The translations under genes were made by a program, and so were the position numbers. Below are positions 50,054 through 58,701 of a stretch of 64,000 nt of DNA, piece by piece. Source of the DNA: Oscillospiraceae bacterium (GTDB lineage: Bacteria; Bacillota; Clostridia; Oscillospirales; Oscillospiraceae); assembly GCA_021768185.1 (NCBI GenBank), contig JAETNP010000012.1:1-64000 (forward strand), written 5' to 3'. Under the pieces are notes generated by a model. That model was not told the DNA's origin and searched no databases. It saw only the letters and a list, made by a program, of their open reading frames with translations. The stretch's first letter is position 1; each line of letters starts with the position of its first letter.

Positions 50054-50106
50054 AGCACCAGCAACCAGCAAAAATCAATTTTGCTTTTTTGAAGGAGAAG
50101 AACGAT

Positions 50107-51126
50107 ATGTCTATTTTGGTTTGCGGCGGCGCCGGGTATATCGGCAGCCATACCTGCGTGGAGCTCATCGAGGCCGGGTACGATATCGTGGTGGCGGACA
50201 ACCTCTGCAACGCCAGCGAGGAAGCCCTGCGCCGGGTGGAGAAGATCACCGGGAAAAAGATCCCCTTTATTAAGACGGAGCTGTGCCATGAGGACGAGGT
50301 GGAAGCCCTCTTCGCCCAGCATCCCGGCATCGACGCGGTGATTCATTTCGCCGGGCTGAAGGCCGTGGGCGAGAGCGTCTCCAAGCCCCTGGAGTATTAC
50401 TCCAACAATCTCATCAGCACCCTCTACCTCCTGGCCGCCATGCGGCGGCATGGGGTGAAGAATTTTGTCTTCTCCTCCTCTGCTACCGTCTACGGCGACC
50501 CCGCCACCGTGCCCATCCGGGAGGACGCCCCCACCGGCGGGACCACCAATCCCTACGGCACCAGCAAGCTCTTCCAGGAGAAAATGCTCATGGACATCTG
50601 CGCCGCCGACCCCGAGCTGAATGTGGCTTTGCTGCGGTACTTCAACCCCATCGGGGCCCATGAGAGCGGCCTCATCGGTGAGGACCCCAACGGTATCCCC
50701 AACAACCTGGTGCCCTATATCGCCAAGGTGGCGGTGGGTCAGCTGGAGAAGGTCCACGTCTACGGCAACGACTATCCTACCCCCGACGGCACCGGCGTGC
50801 GGGACTATATCCACGTAGTGGACCTGGCCAGGGGCCATGTGGCGGCGCTGAAAAAGCTGGATACCAAGTGCGGCCTTTTTGTCTGCAACCTGGGCACCGG
50901 CAACGGATACAGCGTGCTGGATGTGCTCCACGCCTACGAGAAAGCCTGCGGGCATGAGCTGCCCTACGTCATCGACCCCCGCCGGCCCGGGGATATTGCC
51001 GCCTGCTACGCCGATCCCGCCAAGGCTCGGGATGAGCTGGGCTGGGAGGCCAAGTATGGCATCGAGGATATGTGCGCCTCCTCCTGGAAGTGGCAGTCGG
51101 AGAATCCTAACGGATATAAGGGGTAA
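50107..51126 (+). CDS. galE: UDP-glucose 4-epimerase
   Basis: NAD-dependent SDR enzyme interconverting UDP-glucose and UDP-galactose (some also act on UDP-GlcNAc). The 339-residue product has the Rossmann motif GGAGYIGSH at 6-14, the catalytic Ser in FSSSATVYGDP and the YxxxK pair in NPYGTSK, and the RYFNPIGAHESGLIGEDPNGIPNNL substrate loop of bacterial GalE. The ATG at 50107 has GAAGGAGAAG upstream. Apparently monocistronic between a repeat region and a terminator. Confidence 0.95.
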   Translation: MSILVCGGAGYIGSHTCVELIEAGYDIVVADNLCNASEEALRRVEKITGKKIPFIKTELCHEDEVEALFAQHPGIDAVIHFAGLKAVGESVSKPLEYYSNNLISTLYLLAAMRRHGVKNFVFSSSATVYGDPATVPIREDAPTGGTTNPYGTSKLFQEKMLMDICAADPELNVALLRYFNPIGAHESGLIGEDPNGIPNNLVPYIAKVAVGQLEKVHVYGNDYPTPDGTGVRDYIHVVDLARGHVAALKKLDTKCGLFVCNLGTGNGYSVLDVLHAYEKACGHELPYVIDPRRPGDIAACYADPAKARDELGWEAKYGIEDMCASSWKWQSENPNGYKG

Positions 51127-51150
51127 ATCCTTTCAAATGGCGAAACAGTA

Positions 51151-51181
51151 AGCAGGGAGACTACGGTCTCCCTGCTTTTTT
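51151..51181 (+). terminator. Terminator after galE
   Basis: Perfect stem AGCAGGGAGAC/GTCTCCCTGCT with loop TACG, then TTTTTT. Confidence 0.93.
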
Positions 51182-51252
51182 ATGGGGCGCTCCTTGACGG
51201 GAGGGCGGGAAAAGGGTATACTGGAAAAAATGCTTTGAAGGAGGGAGCGCCT

Positions 51253-51756
51253 ATGACTGCCCAGCAGCGCCGGGACGCAATTCTGGATGCCCTGGCCCAG
51301 GCCGCCGGGCCTGTCAGCGCCGGGGCGCTGGCGGGACGCTTCGGCGTGAGCCGGCAGCTCGTTGTGGGCGACGTAGCCCTGCTGCGGGCCGGAGGCGCCG
51401 CCATCGACGCTACCGCCCGGGGCTATGTGATCCGGCGAAGCCGGGATGGGCTCCGGCGGCAGGTGGCCTGCCGCCATCAGGCCGCGGACATGGAGAAGGA
51501 ACTCCAGATCATGGTGGACAACGGCTGCACCGTGCTGGACGTAATCGTCGAGCACCCGGTCTATGGACAGCTGACGGGCGGGCTGGACCTGGCCAGCCGG
51601 TATGACGTACGGGAGTTCATCCGGCGCTCGCAGGCGGCGCAGCCTCTGTCGCTGCTGACGGAGGGCGTCCACCTGCACACGCTGGTCTGCCCCGGAGAAG
51701 AGGCATTCCTGCGGGTCAGGGAGGAACTGGCGGACGCAGGGTTTTTACTGGAATAA
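51253..51756 (+). CDS. niaR: Niacin-responsive repressor NiaR (3H domain)
   Basis: Transcriptional repressor of NAD biosynthesis and niacin uptake genes in Firmicutes. The 167-residue protein has an N-terminal winged HTH of the HTH_11 type (AQQRRDAILDALAQAAGPVSAGALAGRFGVSRQLVVGDVALL) and a C-terminal 3H ligand domain with the conserved histidines in VACRHQA, VEHPVYG and GVHLHTLVC that bind a metal and niacin. The ATG at 51253 has GAAGGAGGG upstream. The NAD gene nadD-yqeK is 4 kb away on the other strand; no NiaR box was located. Confidence 0.92.
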   Translation: MTAQQRRDAILDALAQAAGPVSAGALAGRFGVSRQLVVGDVALLRAGGAAIDATARGYVIRRSRDGLRRQVACRHQAADMEKELQIMVDNGCTVLDVIVEHPVYGQLTGGLDLASRYDVREFIRRSQAAQPLSLLTEGVHLHTLVCPGEEAFLRVREELADAGFLLE

Positions 51757-51759
51757 AGC

Positions 51760-51799
51760 AGCGCAGGAGGCGGGTCCCGGGGGACCCGCCTCCTGCGCT
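51760..51799. terminator. Bidirectional hairpin between niaR and rsfS
   Basis: An 18-bp perfect stem (AGCGCAGGAGGCGGGTCC with its complement) in the 54-nt gap between convergent genes. Neither side has a good T run, but the stem is strong enough to act as a two-way terminator. Confidence 0.75.
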
Positions 51800-51810
51800 C
51801 TGTTCGCCGC

Positions 51811-52170
51811 TTACTCCGCCAGCAGGGCGGCTGTGTCCAGGGGCTTGCCGTCGCTCCACAGACGCTCCAGGCCATAGAACTCCCGGGCCTCAGTGTTGAA
51901 CACATGCACCACCAGACAGCCGTAGTCCAGCAGGACCCAGATGCCGCCCCGGTGGCCCTCCCGGTGGAGGGGCTTCTCACCGGCCTCGGTCTCCAGCTTC
52001 TCCTCCACCGCGTCGCACAGCGCGTTGATCTGGGTGTTGCTGGAGCCGGTGCAGATGACGAAGTAGTCCGCCAGGGTGGTCAGCTCCGTGACCTCCATGA
52101 TCTTGATCTCCTCGCCCTTCTTGCCGTCCAATGCCTTTGCCGCCAGGATCGCCATTTCTTTCGGTGTCAT
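51811..52170 (-). CDS. rsfS: Ribosomal silencing factor RsfS
   Basis: Binds ribosomal protein L14 (uL14) and blocks subunit joining under poor nutrition; also an assembly factor. The 119-residue product shows the conserved core IMEVTELTTLADYFVICTGSSNTQINALCDAVEEKLE, and GIWVLLDYGCLVVHVFNTEAREFYGLERLW. It is the terminal gene of the nadD-yqeK, LCP, rsfS series, the standard Firmicute order. Upstream it is separated from the LCP gene by about 235 nt holding a hairpin repeat. Confidence 0.96.
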   Translation of the reverse strand: MTPKEMAILAAKALDGKKGEEIKIMEVTELTTLADYFVICTGSSNTQINALCDAVEEKLETEAGEKPLHREGHRGGIWVLLDYGCLVVHVFNTEAREFYGLERLWSDGKPLDTAALLAE

Positions 52171-52346
52171 AGATCGCTCCTCACTTTCTATTTCATTTAT
52201 TTTGATGCCGCTTTTTTACGTTCGATACCGGGCGGCAGATTGGGATAACTGCCGCAGCCTGGTCTCGAACTTGCCCGTCCGGCAGGACTCATACTATTCT
52301 TCGATTAAAAGCATACTTTCGTCACCGGGCCAAAATCTAGGGATAA

Positions 52347-52408
52347 CAATGGGTTTAGGCTCGCATTAAAGCTCTTTTTGATACTTTTTCTCTCGAGAAA
52401 AAGTATCA
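52347..52408. repeat. Stop-codon hairpin repeat, copy 2 (LCP gene 3' end)
   Basis: Shares AACAAT...AGGCTCG...TTAAAG-TCTTTTTG-TACTTTTTCT with 3714-3779 and again supplies the TGA stop codon of the upstream gene. The arms are GATACTTTTTCTC and GAGAAAAAGTATC, so the stem is perfectly paired here, whereas copy 1 has one G/T pair. The rest of the gap to rsfS (52171-52346) shows nothing further. Confidence 0.7.
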
Positions 52409-54151
52409 AATTCCGTCCGGCATGATGTTGCCCTCCGGGTCGTCGGGGGGAAGTTGGGGGACCGCAGGCTCCTGGGACGGCGCCTGCTCTGTGCCGCCTT
52501 CAGGAGGAAGGCCGGGTTCGGCGGGGTCTGTGCCGGGGATTGTATCCGGCGCTGTGTCTGTGGGGATGCCGGCTGTTGTGTCCGGAGGCGTGCCGGGCGT
52601 TGTATCCGACCCCGAAGGATTGGTTGTGCCGGGGGACGCCGGGTTTCCGTCAGAGGGCGTGCCAGGCAGGTTGGCAGGCTGGCCGGGCTCGTTCTCCGGC
52701 GGCAGGATCGGTCCCGTGGTCAGGGGATTGCCCTCCTCGTCGGTATAGACAATATTCCCCTCCTCATCCAGAATGTACCAGTTGCCGTTTTCATCCTGCT
52801 CCGGCTTCGCCGGGGGCTTGCCATAGACGATATTGCCGTCATCGTCATAGTAGGCCTCGCCCCGGCGGACGGCCATGATGGCGTTATGCCGGGTGTCCCG
52901 CAGGCTGCCGGTGGAGGAGGCAATGTCGCCGTTTTTCTGGATGCTCATGGCGTCCAGCATGGAGGTGGTCACCCGCTGCTCATAGGGATTGAACTTCTCG
53001 TTGACCAGATCCACCACCTGCTTGGGGTAGATGGTGACGTAGGACTGCTCCTGATTGGTGTCCCGGCTCCAGGCGGTGCCCCAGTAGTCGCCGGGGAGGG
53101 TGCAGGTGGTAACGTCGTTCATGTTCAGGGCCGGCGTCCCGTTGAGGCCCAGCACGTTGGCCGCAAACCACACCACCGAGCCGGAGTCCAGGTCCGTCTC
53201 CACATTCTTCATGGCAAGGTCGATATACGCCTTCATCTTCCCCCAGTGCTGGATGCTCAGGCATTCTTTGATAAGAGCCTTGATGAAGCTCTGCTGGACC
53301 TCCACCCGCTTGATGTCGCCCTCGCTGTACCGGCGGAAGCGGACCAGGCCCATGGCGTCCTTCCCGTTCAGGGTCTGAACGCCCTTTTTCAGGTGGATAT
53401 GGAGATCCTGGTAGGGGTCGTCGTAGTTCATATCCTGAGGAACGTCGAACTCCACCCCGTCCACCAGGTCCACCAGCTCCACGAACATCTCCAGCTCCAC
53501 CTTCACATAGAAGTCCGGCTTGAAGCCGACGAGCTTCTGCACCCGGCTCGCCAGGGAGTCGATGCTGTTGCCGGTGCGGGAGTAGACGGAGTTGATCTTC
53601 TTGATGTCCCACTTCTCGTTGATCATGGTGTCCCTGGGGATGGACATGATGTTGATGTCCTGTTCCTTGGTGTCGTAGCTGACCACCATGATGGTGTCCG
53701 TATTGCCGTCGTCCTGGTCGGTGCCCACCAGAAGGAAGGTATACCACCCGTCCTTCCGGTTGCCGGAGACGGTGGGCATGTCGCCGTTGTAGCCGTCGTC
53801 GGGGTACAACTCGTCATCGGTGGGGCCGGCGGGCTCCTCCGGCTTCTGAACGGGATCGGAGGTCTGCTGCTGGGTGGGCTTTTTCTCCGGACCGGTCTGG
53901 AGGGGGATATCCGGCGGCTTGATCCACATTTTCAGGACCACGGCCACCACAATGGCGAATACTGCCAGACATCCCAGCACCGTCACCAGGATCTTGCCCT
54001 TGCCGGAGTCCCAGAAGGTGCGCCACCATGCCCCCAGGTCCGGCTTTTCCGGCTTCTCCGGCCTTAACGGCCGCTCAGGTTCCTCTGCGAAGGGGTCGCC
54101 CAAGGGGGCGGGCTTCTTCCGGTTTTTCGGTTCCTCGCGTTTTCCTTTCAT
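52406..54151 (-). CDS. LytR-CpsA-Psr (LCP) family cell-wall ligase, copy 1
   Basis: LCP proteins transfer teichoic acids or capsular polymers from lipid carriers to peptidoglycan. The 581-residue protein has an 50-residue cytoplasmic part, one membrane helix (about 53-73), and an extracellular LCP domain (about 138-300) with DGNTDTIMVVSYD, the SIPRDT motif with the catalytic Arg, and further acidic and Arg residues (VRFRRYSEGDIKR). The C-terminal 150 residues are low-complexity and Pro/Gly/Thr-rich, probably a wall-spanning linker. A paralogue lies directly upstream. The stop codon is within a repeated hairpin. Confidence 0.93.
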   Translation of the reverse strand: MKGKREEPKNRKKPAPLGDPFAEEPERPLRPEKPEKPDLGAWWRTFWDSGKGKILVTVLGCLAVFAIVVAVVLKMWIKPPDIPLQTGPEKKPTQQQTSDPVQKPEEPAGPTDDELYPDDGYNGDMPTVSGNRKDGWYTFLLVGTDQDDGNTDTIMVVSYDTKEQDINIMSIPRDTMINEKWDIKKINSVYSRTGNSIDSLASRVQKLVGFKPDFYVKVELEMFVELVDLVDGVEFDVPQDMNYDDPYQDLHIHLKKGVQTLNGKDAMGLVRFRRYSEGDIKRVEVQQSFIKALIKECLSIQHWGKMKAYIDLAMKNVETDLDSGSVVWFAANVLGLNGTPALNMNDVTTCTLPGDYWGTAWSRDTNQEQSYVTIYPKQVVDLVNEKFNPYEQRVTTSMLDAMSIQKNGDIASSTGSLRDTRHNAIMAVRRGEAYYDDDGNIVYGKPPAKPEQDENGNWYILDEEGNIVYTDEEGNPLTTGPILPPENEPGQPANLPGTPSDGNPASPGTTNPSGSDTTPGTPPDTTAGIPTDTAPDTIPGTDPAEPGLPPEGGTEQAPSQEPAVPQLPPDDPEGNIMPDGI

Positions 54152-54217
54152 CTGCGAAATCTGTCCTTTCCGTATAGGTCTCTTTATCTTGTGCGCGGCC
54201 GGAAACGCCGCGCATTT

Positions 54218-55840
54218 TTATTCGGGAGGCAAAACCGGCTCCGGCGGCAGGACCGGCTCCGGCGGTTCTTCCGCCGGCGGGGTCTGCTCCGGCGGCGGAT
54301 CGACAGGACCGGGGTCTGTGACCGGGGCGTCTCCCTCACCGGGAGCGGGTTCCGGCGAGGGGTTCTCTGTCGGAGGCGTGTCGGGCGTCGTTCCAGGGTC
54401 CGTGTCGGGGGGTGTGCCGGCGTCGGGGCTATCCGGCGTACCCGGCTCCGGGTCCGGGAGCACGCCGGGGTTATCCGTACCCTCGTCCGGCGGGACCTGG
54501 TCGGACGGAAGCTCTGGTTCGCCGGGGGACTCCTCCGGATGCGTCTCGGGCTGCTGGTTGGTGGGAACGTTGGGGTCCGCCGTGATGCCGGTGGGGGTGG
54601 TGGTGCTTACGCCGCCGCCGGTGGTCCCTTCGGAGCTGCGCACCGGGCTGGCCCATCGGGAATCCAGCAGCTCGGCGCCGGTCACATAGCAGGAACCGTC
54701 CTTGTTCTTGACGATGATATGCAGGTCGTCCTCAGTGACCTCCCGGTTGTAGGGATTGAACTGCTCGTTCACCAGCGGGACGATCTCCGGGCCGTTGGGC
54801 AGGAAGAAGTATTCCTTCCGGTACAGGCCCAGGTCGATATAGGGCAGGGTGCTGGACTGCATGGAATCCACGTCCACGCTGATGGCCTTGGAGGCAAACC
54901 ACATCATCTCCGTGAGGGTCAGGTCCGTCTCCACGTTCTCCATGAAGATATCGATAAATTCACCGATTTTCGTGATGTTCCCCAGCTGCAGGACCTTTTT
55001 CGCCATTGCTTTCAGGAAATCCCGCTGGGTGTTCATTCGTCCGGTGTCGTTGTAGCCTATGTTAGGGTCGTTGTCGTGGCGGTAGCGGAGAAGCTCCATG
55101 GCCTTCTGCCCGTTCAGCGTCTGCATTCCCTTGTTGAAGTGGATGTGCAGGTCCTGATAGGGGTCGTCGTAGTTCATGTTCCGGGGCACGTCGAACTCCA
55201 CGCCGTTTACGGCCTCCACGATTCGGCCCACCGCCTTCCACTCGATGATGACGTATCGGTCCGGCATCACGCCAGTGAGGCCCGCCACCTGGGTTTTCAG
55301 ACCGTCCATGCCGCCGCCGTTGGACTCCTTGGCGTTATAGACGCTGTTGATCTTCTTGTTGGACCAGGACACGTTCACGGCGGTGTCCCGGGGGATGCTC
55401 ATCATGTTGACCTGCCCGTTGGGCACGTCGTAAGATACCAGGATCAGGGTGTCCGTGTTGCCGCCTCCGGCGGTGTCCCGGCCAATGAGGAGGAAGGTGT
55501 AGTAGTCGTCCTTCCGCCCGGTCACCAGACTGCCGTCTGCCGGATCGTCCGTCTCTCCCGGCTTCAGGCTGGGGTTGTTGTTGGTGACGCCGGGGCGGTC
55601 ATTGTTCTTAACGTCCGGGGCCCGGACGAACAGGGCCCACCAGCCCCCGATCAGCAGCGCCAGCGCCGCCACGCAGCACAGCGCGATGATCCCGGCCTTC
55701 CGGCCCTTCCCCCAGCTGTTCCAGCCGGTCTTTGACTTGGATTCTTCCGTTTTTTCGGCCCGTGACGGCGTCTCCGGCCTAAAGGGGTCGCCGCCCTGCT
55801 GCCAGCCGCCGGAGGCGGCTTCATGCTTGCCTTTTTTCAT
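54218..55840 (-). CDS. LytR-CpsA-Psr (LCP) family cell-wall ligase, copy 2
   Basis: A 540-residue paralogue of the 52406-54151 product: cytoplasmic N-terminus, membrane helix near 48-70, LCP domain with NTDTLILVSYDVPNGQVNMMSIPRDTAVNV, GVEFDVPRNMNYDDPYQDLHIHFNKGMQTLNG and LLRYRHDNDPNIGYNDTGRMNTQRDF, then a Pro/Asp/Glu/Gly-rich tail of about 110 residues. Its start overlaps the end of nadD-yqeK by 20 nt, so translation is probably coupled. The two LCP genes arose by duplication and may handle different polymers or act at different times. Confidence 0.93.
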   Translation of the reverse strand: MKKGKHEAASGGWQQGGDPFRPETPSRAEKTEESKSKTGWNSWGKGRKAGIIALCCVAALALLIGGWWALFVRAPDVKNNDRPGVTNNNPSLKPGETDDPADGSLVTGRKDDYYTFLLIGRDTAGGGNTDTLILVSYDVPNGQVNMMSIPRDTAVNVSWSNKKINSVYNAKESNGGGMDGLKTQVAGLTGVMPDRYVIIEWKAVGRIVEAVNGVEFDVPRNMNYDDPYQDLHIHFNKGMQTLNGQKAMELLRYRHDNDPNIGYNDTGRMNTQRDFLKAMAKKVLQLGNITKIGEFIDIFMENVETDLTLTEMMWFASKAISVDVDSMQSSTLPYIDLGLYRKEYFFLPNGPEIVPLVNEQFNPYNREVTEDDLHIIVKNKDGSCYVTGAELLDSRWASPVRSSEGTTGGGVSTTTPTGITADPNVPTNQQPETHPEESPGEPELPSDQVPPDEGTDNPGVLPDPEPGTPDSPDAGTPPDTDPGTTPDTPPTENPSPEPAPGEGDAPVTDPGPVDPPPEQTPPAEEPPEPVLPPEPVLPPE

Positions 55841-57032
55841 GGTCGCTCAGTTTTCCTTTCAGATAATCCCTCGCCCGCACACTGTTGGAGTGGACCGGCA
55901 CTCCTCTTTCTTTCAGGTCGCGCACCGCCATCGTCAGCCCCATGAGTACGGCCCGGTCCAGGTCCTCAAAGGCCAGCTTCCGCAATTCCGTCAGGTCGCA
56001 GAAGTCCCGGGTGGGCTCGATGTAGTCCGCCAGATAGATGATCTTCTCTAATGTAGTCATGTCCGCCTTGCCGGTGGTATGCCAGCGAATAGCGCTCTCG
56101 ATCTCCGGCGATACGCCGAAGACGTGCTTCGCCACCGCCGCGCCGGTGACGGCGTGGTACAGCTTCGCCTCTCCCCGTTCCTCTTCGTCCAGGCGGATAT
56201 CATATTGACGAATCAGGGCCAGGTGTTGTTCCGCGTTCAGCTTTTTTGTACAGTCGTGAAGCAGGGCGGCCCGGCGGGCCGTCTCCTCGTCCTCGCCCCA
56301 GCGGCGGGCCAGTCTGGCCGCCGTCTCCTCGGTCCCCAGGACATGGGGGACCCGGCTGCGCTTCAGCATACTCAGAGACACCGCCCGAAGGTCGTCCAGG
56401 GACAGGGCTTTCAGGTCCCGCTGTACGCCGTACAGCCCCTCCCGGAGGATGAAGCCATAGACGGCGGGGTCCAGGTATTCCTGCCCCCGGCCCAGACGCA
56501 GTTCCTCCCGCAGCTGGGTGGAGGAGATATCCACGATATGGGGCAGAGCCAAAGTGATGATCTGCGCAGAAAAGCGCTCCGCAAGAAAAGCCCGCTGGAC
56601 GGAAAACAGTTCCTCCGTATCCTTCTCGCTGCGCCCGAAGGCGCAGAGGGTACACAATTCCGCAATCTCCCTCGGGTCCCGCCACAGATGGAAGGTGAGG
56701 AACATGTCCGTGCCCATCAGCAGGTAGAGCCTGGCTTTCGAGTACTGCTCATGGACCGCCCGGACGGTGTCCAGGGTGTAGCTGGGACCCTCCCGGCGCA
56801 GCTCCATGTCCGACGCCTCCGCCATGGGGCCGACGGCCTGGGCCGCCAGATCCGTCATAGCCAGCCGGCAGTCCGGGGAGGGCGCGCCGGAGGACATGGT
56901 CTTGTGGGGCGGGATGCCGGCAGGAATCAGCAGCAGCTTATCCAGCTCCAGGTATTCCGCGGCGAACCGCGCCGCCTCCATATGGCCCAGATGAATGGGG
57001 TTGAAGGTCCCGCCGTAAATTCCGATCTTCAC
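55821..57032 (-). CDS. nadD: Fused nicotinate-nucleotide adenylyltransferase (NadD) and YqeK-type HD hydrolase
   Basis: A 403-residue two-domain protein. Residues 1-200 are NadD: GGTFNPIHLGHMEAAR nucleotide motif with HxGH, MGTDMF and the ISSTQLRE segment, making deamido-NAD from nicotinate mononucleotide. Residues about 205-403 are a YqeK-type HD-domain (HVLGTEETAARLARRWG, ALLHDCTKKL, YHAVTGA, IRWHTTGKADMT, YLADYIEPTR); the family hydrolyses Ap4A. The two are separate adjacent genes in Bacillus, fused here. Followed by overlapping LCP and later rsfS, as in other Firmicutes. NiaR nearby suggests NAD control. Confidence 0.95.
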   Translation of the reverse strand: MKIGIYGGTFNPIHLGHMEAARFAAEYLELDKLLLIPAGIPPHKTMSSGAPSPDCRLAMTDLAAQAVGPMAEASDMELRREGPSYTLDTVRAVHEQYSKARLYLLMGTDMFLTFHLWRDPREIAELCTLCAFGRSEKDTEELFSVQRAFLAERFSAQIITLALPHIVDISSTQLREELRLGRGQEYLDPAVYGFILREGLYGVQRDLKALSLDDLRAVSLSMLKRSRVPHVLGTEETAARLARRWGEDEETARRAALLHDCTKKLNAEQHLALIRQYDIRLDEEERGEAKLYHAVTGAAVAKHVFGVSPEIESAIRWHTTGKADMTTLEKIIYLADYIEPTRDFCDLTELRKLAFEDLDRAVLMGLTMAVRDLKERGVPVHSNSVRARDYLKGKLSDHEKRQA

Positions 57033-57056
57033 CGAAATCCCTCCTTGGCCCTATAC

Positions 57057-57380
57057 TCATTTCACGGGCCGGGGCTTGTCCTTCACCAGCTCGATCTTCC
57101 GCTTGCTCTTGTCGTAGTGCTGGCGGTAGAGGACGAATTTGGTCCCGATCACCTGGACCTCCTCGCTGCGGGTCAGCTTCGCAAGCTGGCCGCAGGCCTC
57201 CCGGGCCGTCAGCATGGAGTTCTCCAGGACCTTGCACTTGATAAGCTCCCGGGCCTCCAGGGCGTCGTTGGCCTGCTTGACCAGGTTGTCGCTGATGCCG
57301 TCCTTGCCGATGTGGACGATGGTGTCGATGGTGTTGGCGATGCCCCGCAGCTGGGCACGCTGTTTACTGGTCAGTTCCAT
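57057..57380 (-). CDS. yhbY: YhbY/CRM-domain RNA-binding protein
   Basis: A 107-residue protein formed mostly of a CRM domain (LTSKQRAQLRGIANTIDTIVHIGKDGISDNLVKQANDALEARELIKCKVLENS, then VQVIGTKFVLYRQ), with the GKxG loop. CRM proteins bind rRNA and associate with pre-50S particles in E. coli. A basic C-terminal tail (KSKRKIELVKDKPRP) extends the usual 95-residue form. It lies between rdgB and nadD, a known order in Firmicutes. Confidence 0.93.
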   Translation of the reverse strand: MELTSKQRAQLRGIANTIDTIVHIGKDGISDNLVKQANDALEARELIKCKVLENSMLTAREACGQLAKLTRSEEVQVIGTKFVLYRQHYDKSKRKIELVKDKPRPVK

Positions 57381-57977
57381 TCAGCTGTTCCCTTTCAAAT
57401 ATTCCCGTAATTTTCCGTCAAAAACCGCCAGAGCCTTGCCTCTGTGGCTTACCGCCGCCTTTTCCTCCGGTGTCAGCTGGGCGTAGGTTTTCCGCAGCTC
57501 CGGCAGGAAGAACACCGGGTCGTACCCGAAACCGCCGTCCCCCTGGGGGGCGAAGGCGATGGTGCCGGGGCAGATGCCCTCGGCCTCAAGAGTATCCCCG
57601 TTGGGGAAGACGCAGGCGATGCAGCTGGTGAAATGGGCGGCGCGGGTTTTCGCGCCCCGCATGTTCTCCAGCAGCAGCCGGTAACGGCCCGTGTCGTCCA
57701 GGTCCGGCCCGCCGTAGCGGGCGGAGTACACGCCGGGCGCGCCGTTCAGGGCGTCCACGCACACGCCGGAGTCGTCGGCGATGGCGGGGAGGCCGCTGGC
57801 CTCCATCACCGCTTTGGCTTTGATCATGGCGTTTTCCGCAAAGGTTTCGCCGGTCTCCTCCACGTCCACGTGGAGCCCAATCTCGGATTCCAGTACCACT
57901 TCCACGCCGTGGGCGGCGAGAATGGACTGCATTTCGACAAGTTTGTGCTTATTCTGTGACGCAAGGACAAATTTCAT
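57381..57977 (-). CDS. rdgB: XTP/dITP diphosphatase (RdgB/HAM1)
   Basis: Housecleaning enzyme hydrolysing ITP, dITP and XTP. The 198-residue protein starts with the KFVLASQNKHKLVEM substrate loop, has the ETGETFAENAMIKAKAV acidic segment, DDSGVCVDALNGAPGVYSARY, and GGFGYDPVFFLPE near 157. Its start is 1 nt after the rph stop, and rph-rdgB-yhbY is a conserved order; the three are probably cotranscribed. Confidence 0.96.
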   Translation of the reverse strand: MKFVLASQNKHKLVEMQSILAAHGVEVVLESEIGLHVDVEETGETFAENAMIKAKAVMEASGLPAIADDSGVCVDALNGAPGVYSARYGGPDLDDTGRYRLLLENMRGAKTRAAHFTSCIACVFPNGDTLEAEGICPGTIAFAPQGDGGFGYDPVFFLPELRKTYAQLTPEEKAAVSHRGKALAVFDGKLREYLKGNS

Positions 57978-57978
57978 G

Positions 57979-58701
57979 TCAGCTTTGGCCTCCCAATATT
58001 TCTTTCTGTTTTTCCAGCAGCTGCCGGACGCCGCCTGCGCACAGGTCCACCAGCGTCCGCTGCTCCTCTACGGTGAAGCCCCGGCCCTCGCCGGTGCCCT
58101 GGAGCTCGATGAGCTCCCCGCGGTCGTTCATCACGCAGTTCAGGTCCACCATGGCGTGGCTGTCCTCCTCGTAGCAGAGGTCCAGCAGGGGCACATCCTC
58201 CACAATTCCGGCGGAGACGGCGGCCACGTAGTTTTTGATGGGATTATTTGCAATCACGCCGTCCTCCACCAGCTTGCGGCAGGCGATGGCCAGCGCGACG
58301 AAGCCGCCGGTGACGGAGGCGGTCCGGGTGCCGCCGTCTCCCTGGAGTACATCGCAGTCGATGGTGATGGTGCGGTCGCCCAAGGCGGACAGGTCCACCG
58401 CCGCCCGGAGGCTGCGGCCGATCAGTCTTTGAATTTCCGCGGAGCGGGGGCTCAGCTTCAGCTTGCTCACGTCCCGGCGGGAACGCTCCCGATTGGCACG
58501 GGGGAGCATGGAGTACTCCGCCGTCACCCAGCCGGTGCCCTCCGGCACGTGGCTGGGAGCCCGGTCCTCCACGCTGGCGCAGCAGAGGACCTTGGTTTTG
58601 CCGCACTCGATGAGGACGCTGCCCTCGGCAAAGTCTACAAATCCTACCGTCATTTTTACAGGACGCAGTTCGTTTTCTTTTCTGCCGTCAATTCGGGTCA
58701 T
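57979..58701 (-). CDS. rph: Ribonuclease PH
   Basis: Phosphorolytic 3'-exoribonuclease trimming tRNA precursors. The 240-residue protein begins TRIDGRKENELRPVKMTVGF, has the phosphate-binding GTGWVTAEYSMLPRAN and ERSRRDVSKLKLSPRSAEIQRLIGRSLRAAVD, and DCDVLQGDGGTRTASVTGG. The ATG at 58701 has GGAG upstream and matches family starts; the frame extends further upstream without support. Its first 14 nt overlap the end of a small membrane-protein gene. Confidence 0.97.
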   Translation of the reverse strand: MTRIDGRKENELRPVKMTVGFVDFAEGSVLIECGKTKVLCCASVEDRAPSHVPEGTGWVTAEYSMLPRANRERSRRDVSKLKLSPRSAEIQRLIGRSLRAAVDLSALGDRTITIDCDVLQGDGGTRTASVTGGFVALAIACRKLVEDGVIANNPIKNYVAAVSAGIVEDVPLLDLCYEEDSHAMVDLNCVMNDRGELIELQGTGEGRGFTVEEQRTLVDLCAGGVRQLLEKQKEILGGQS

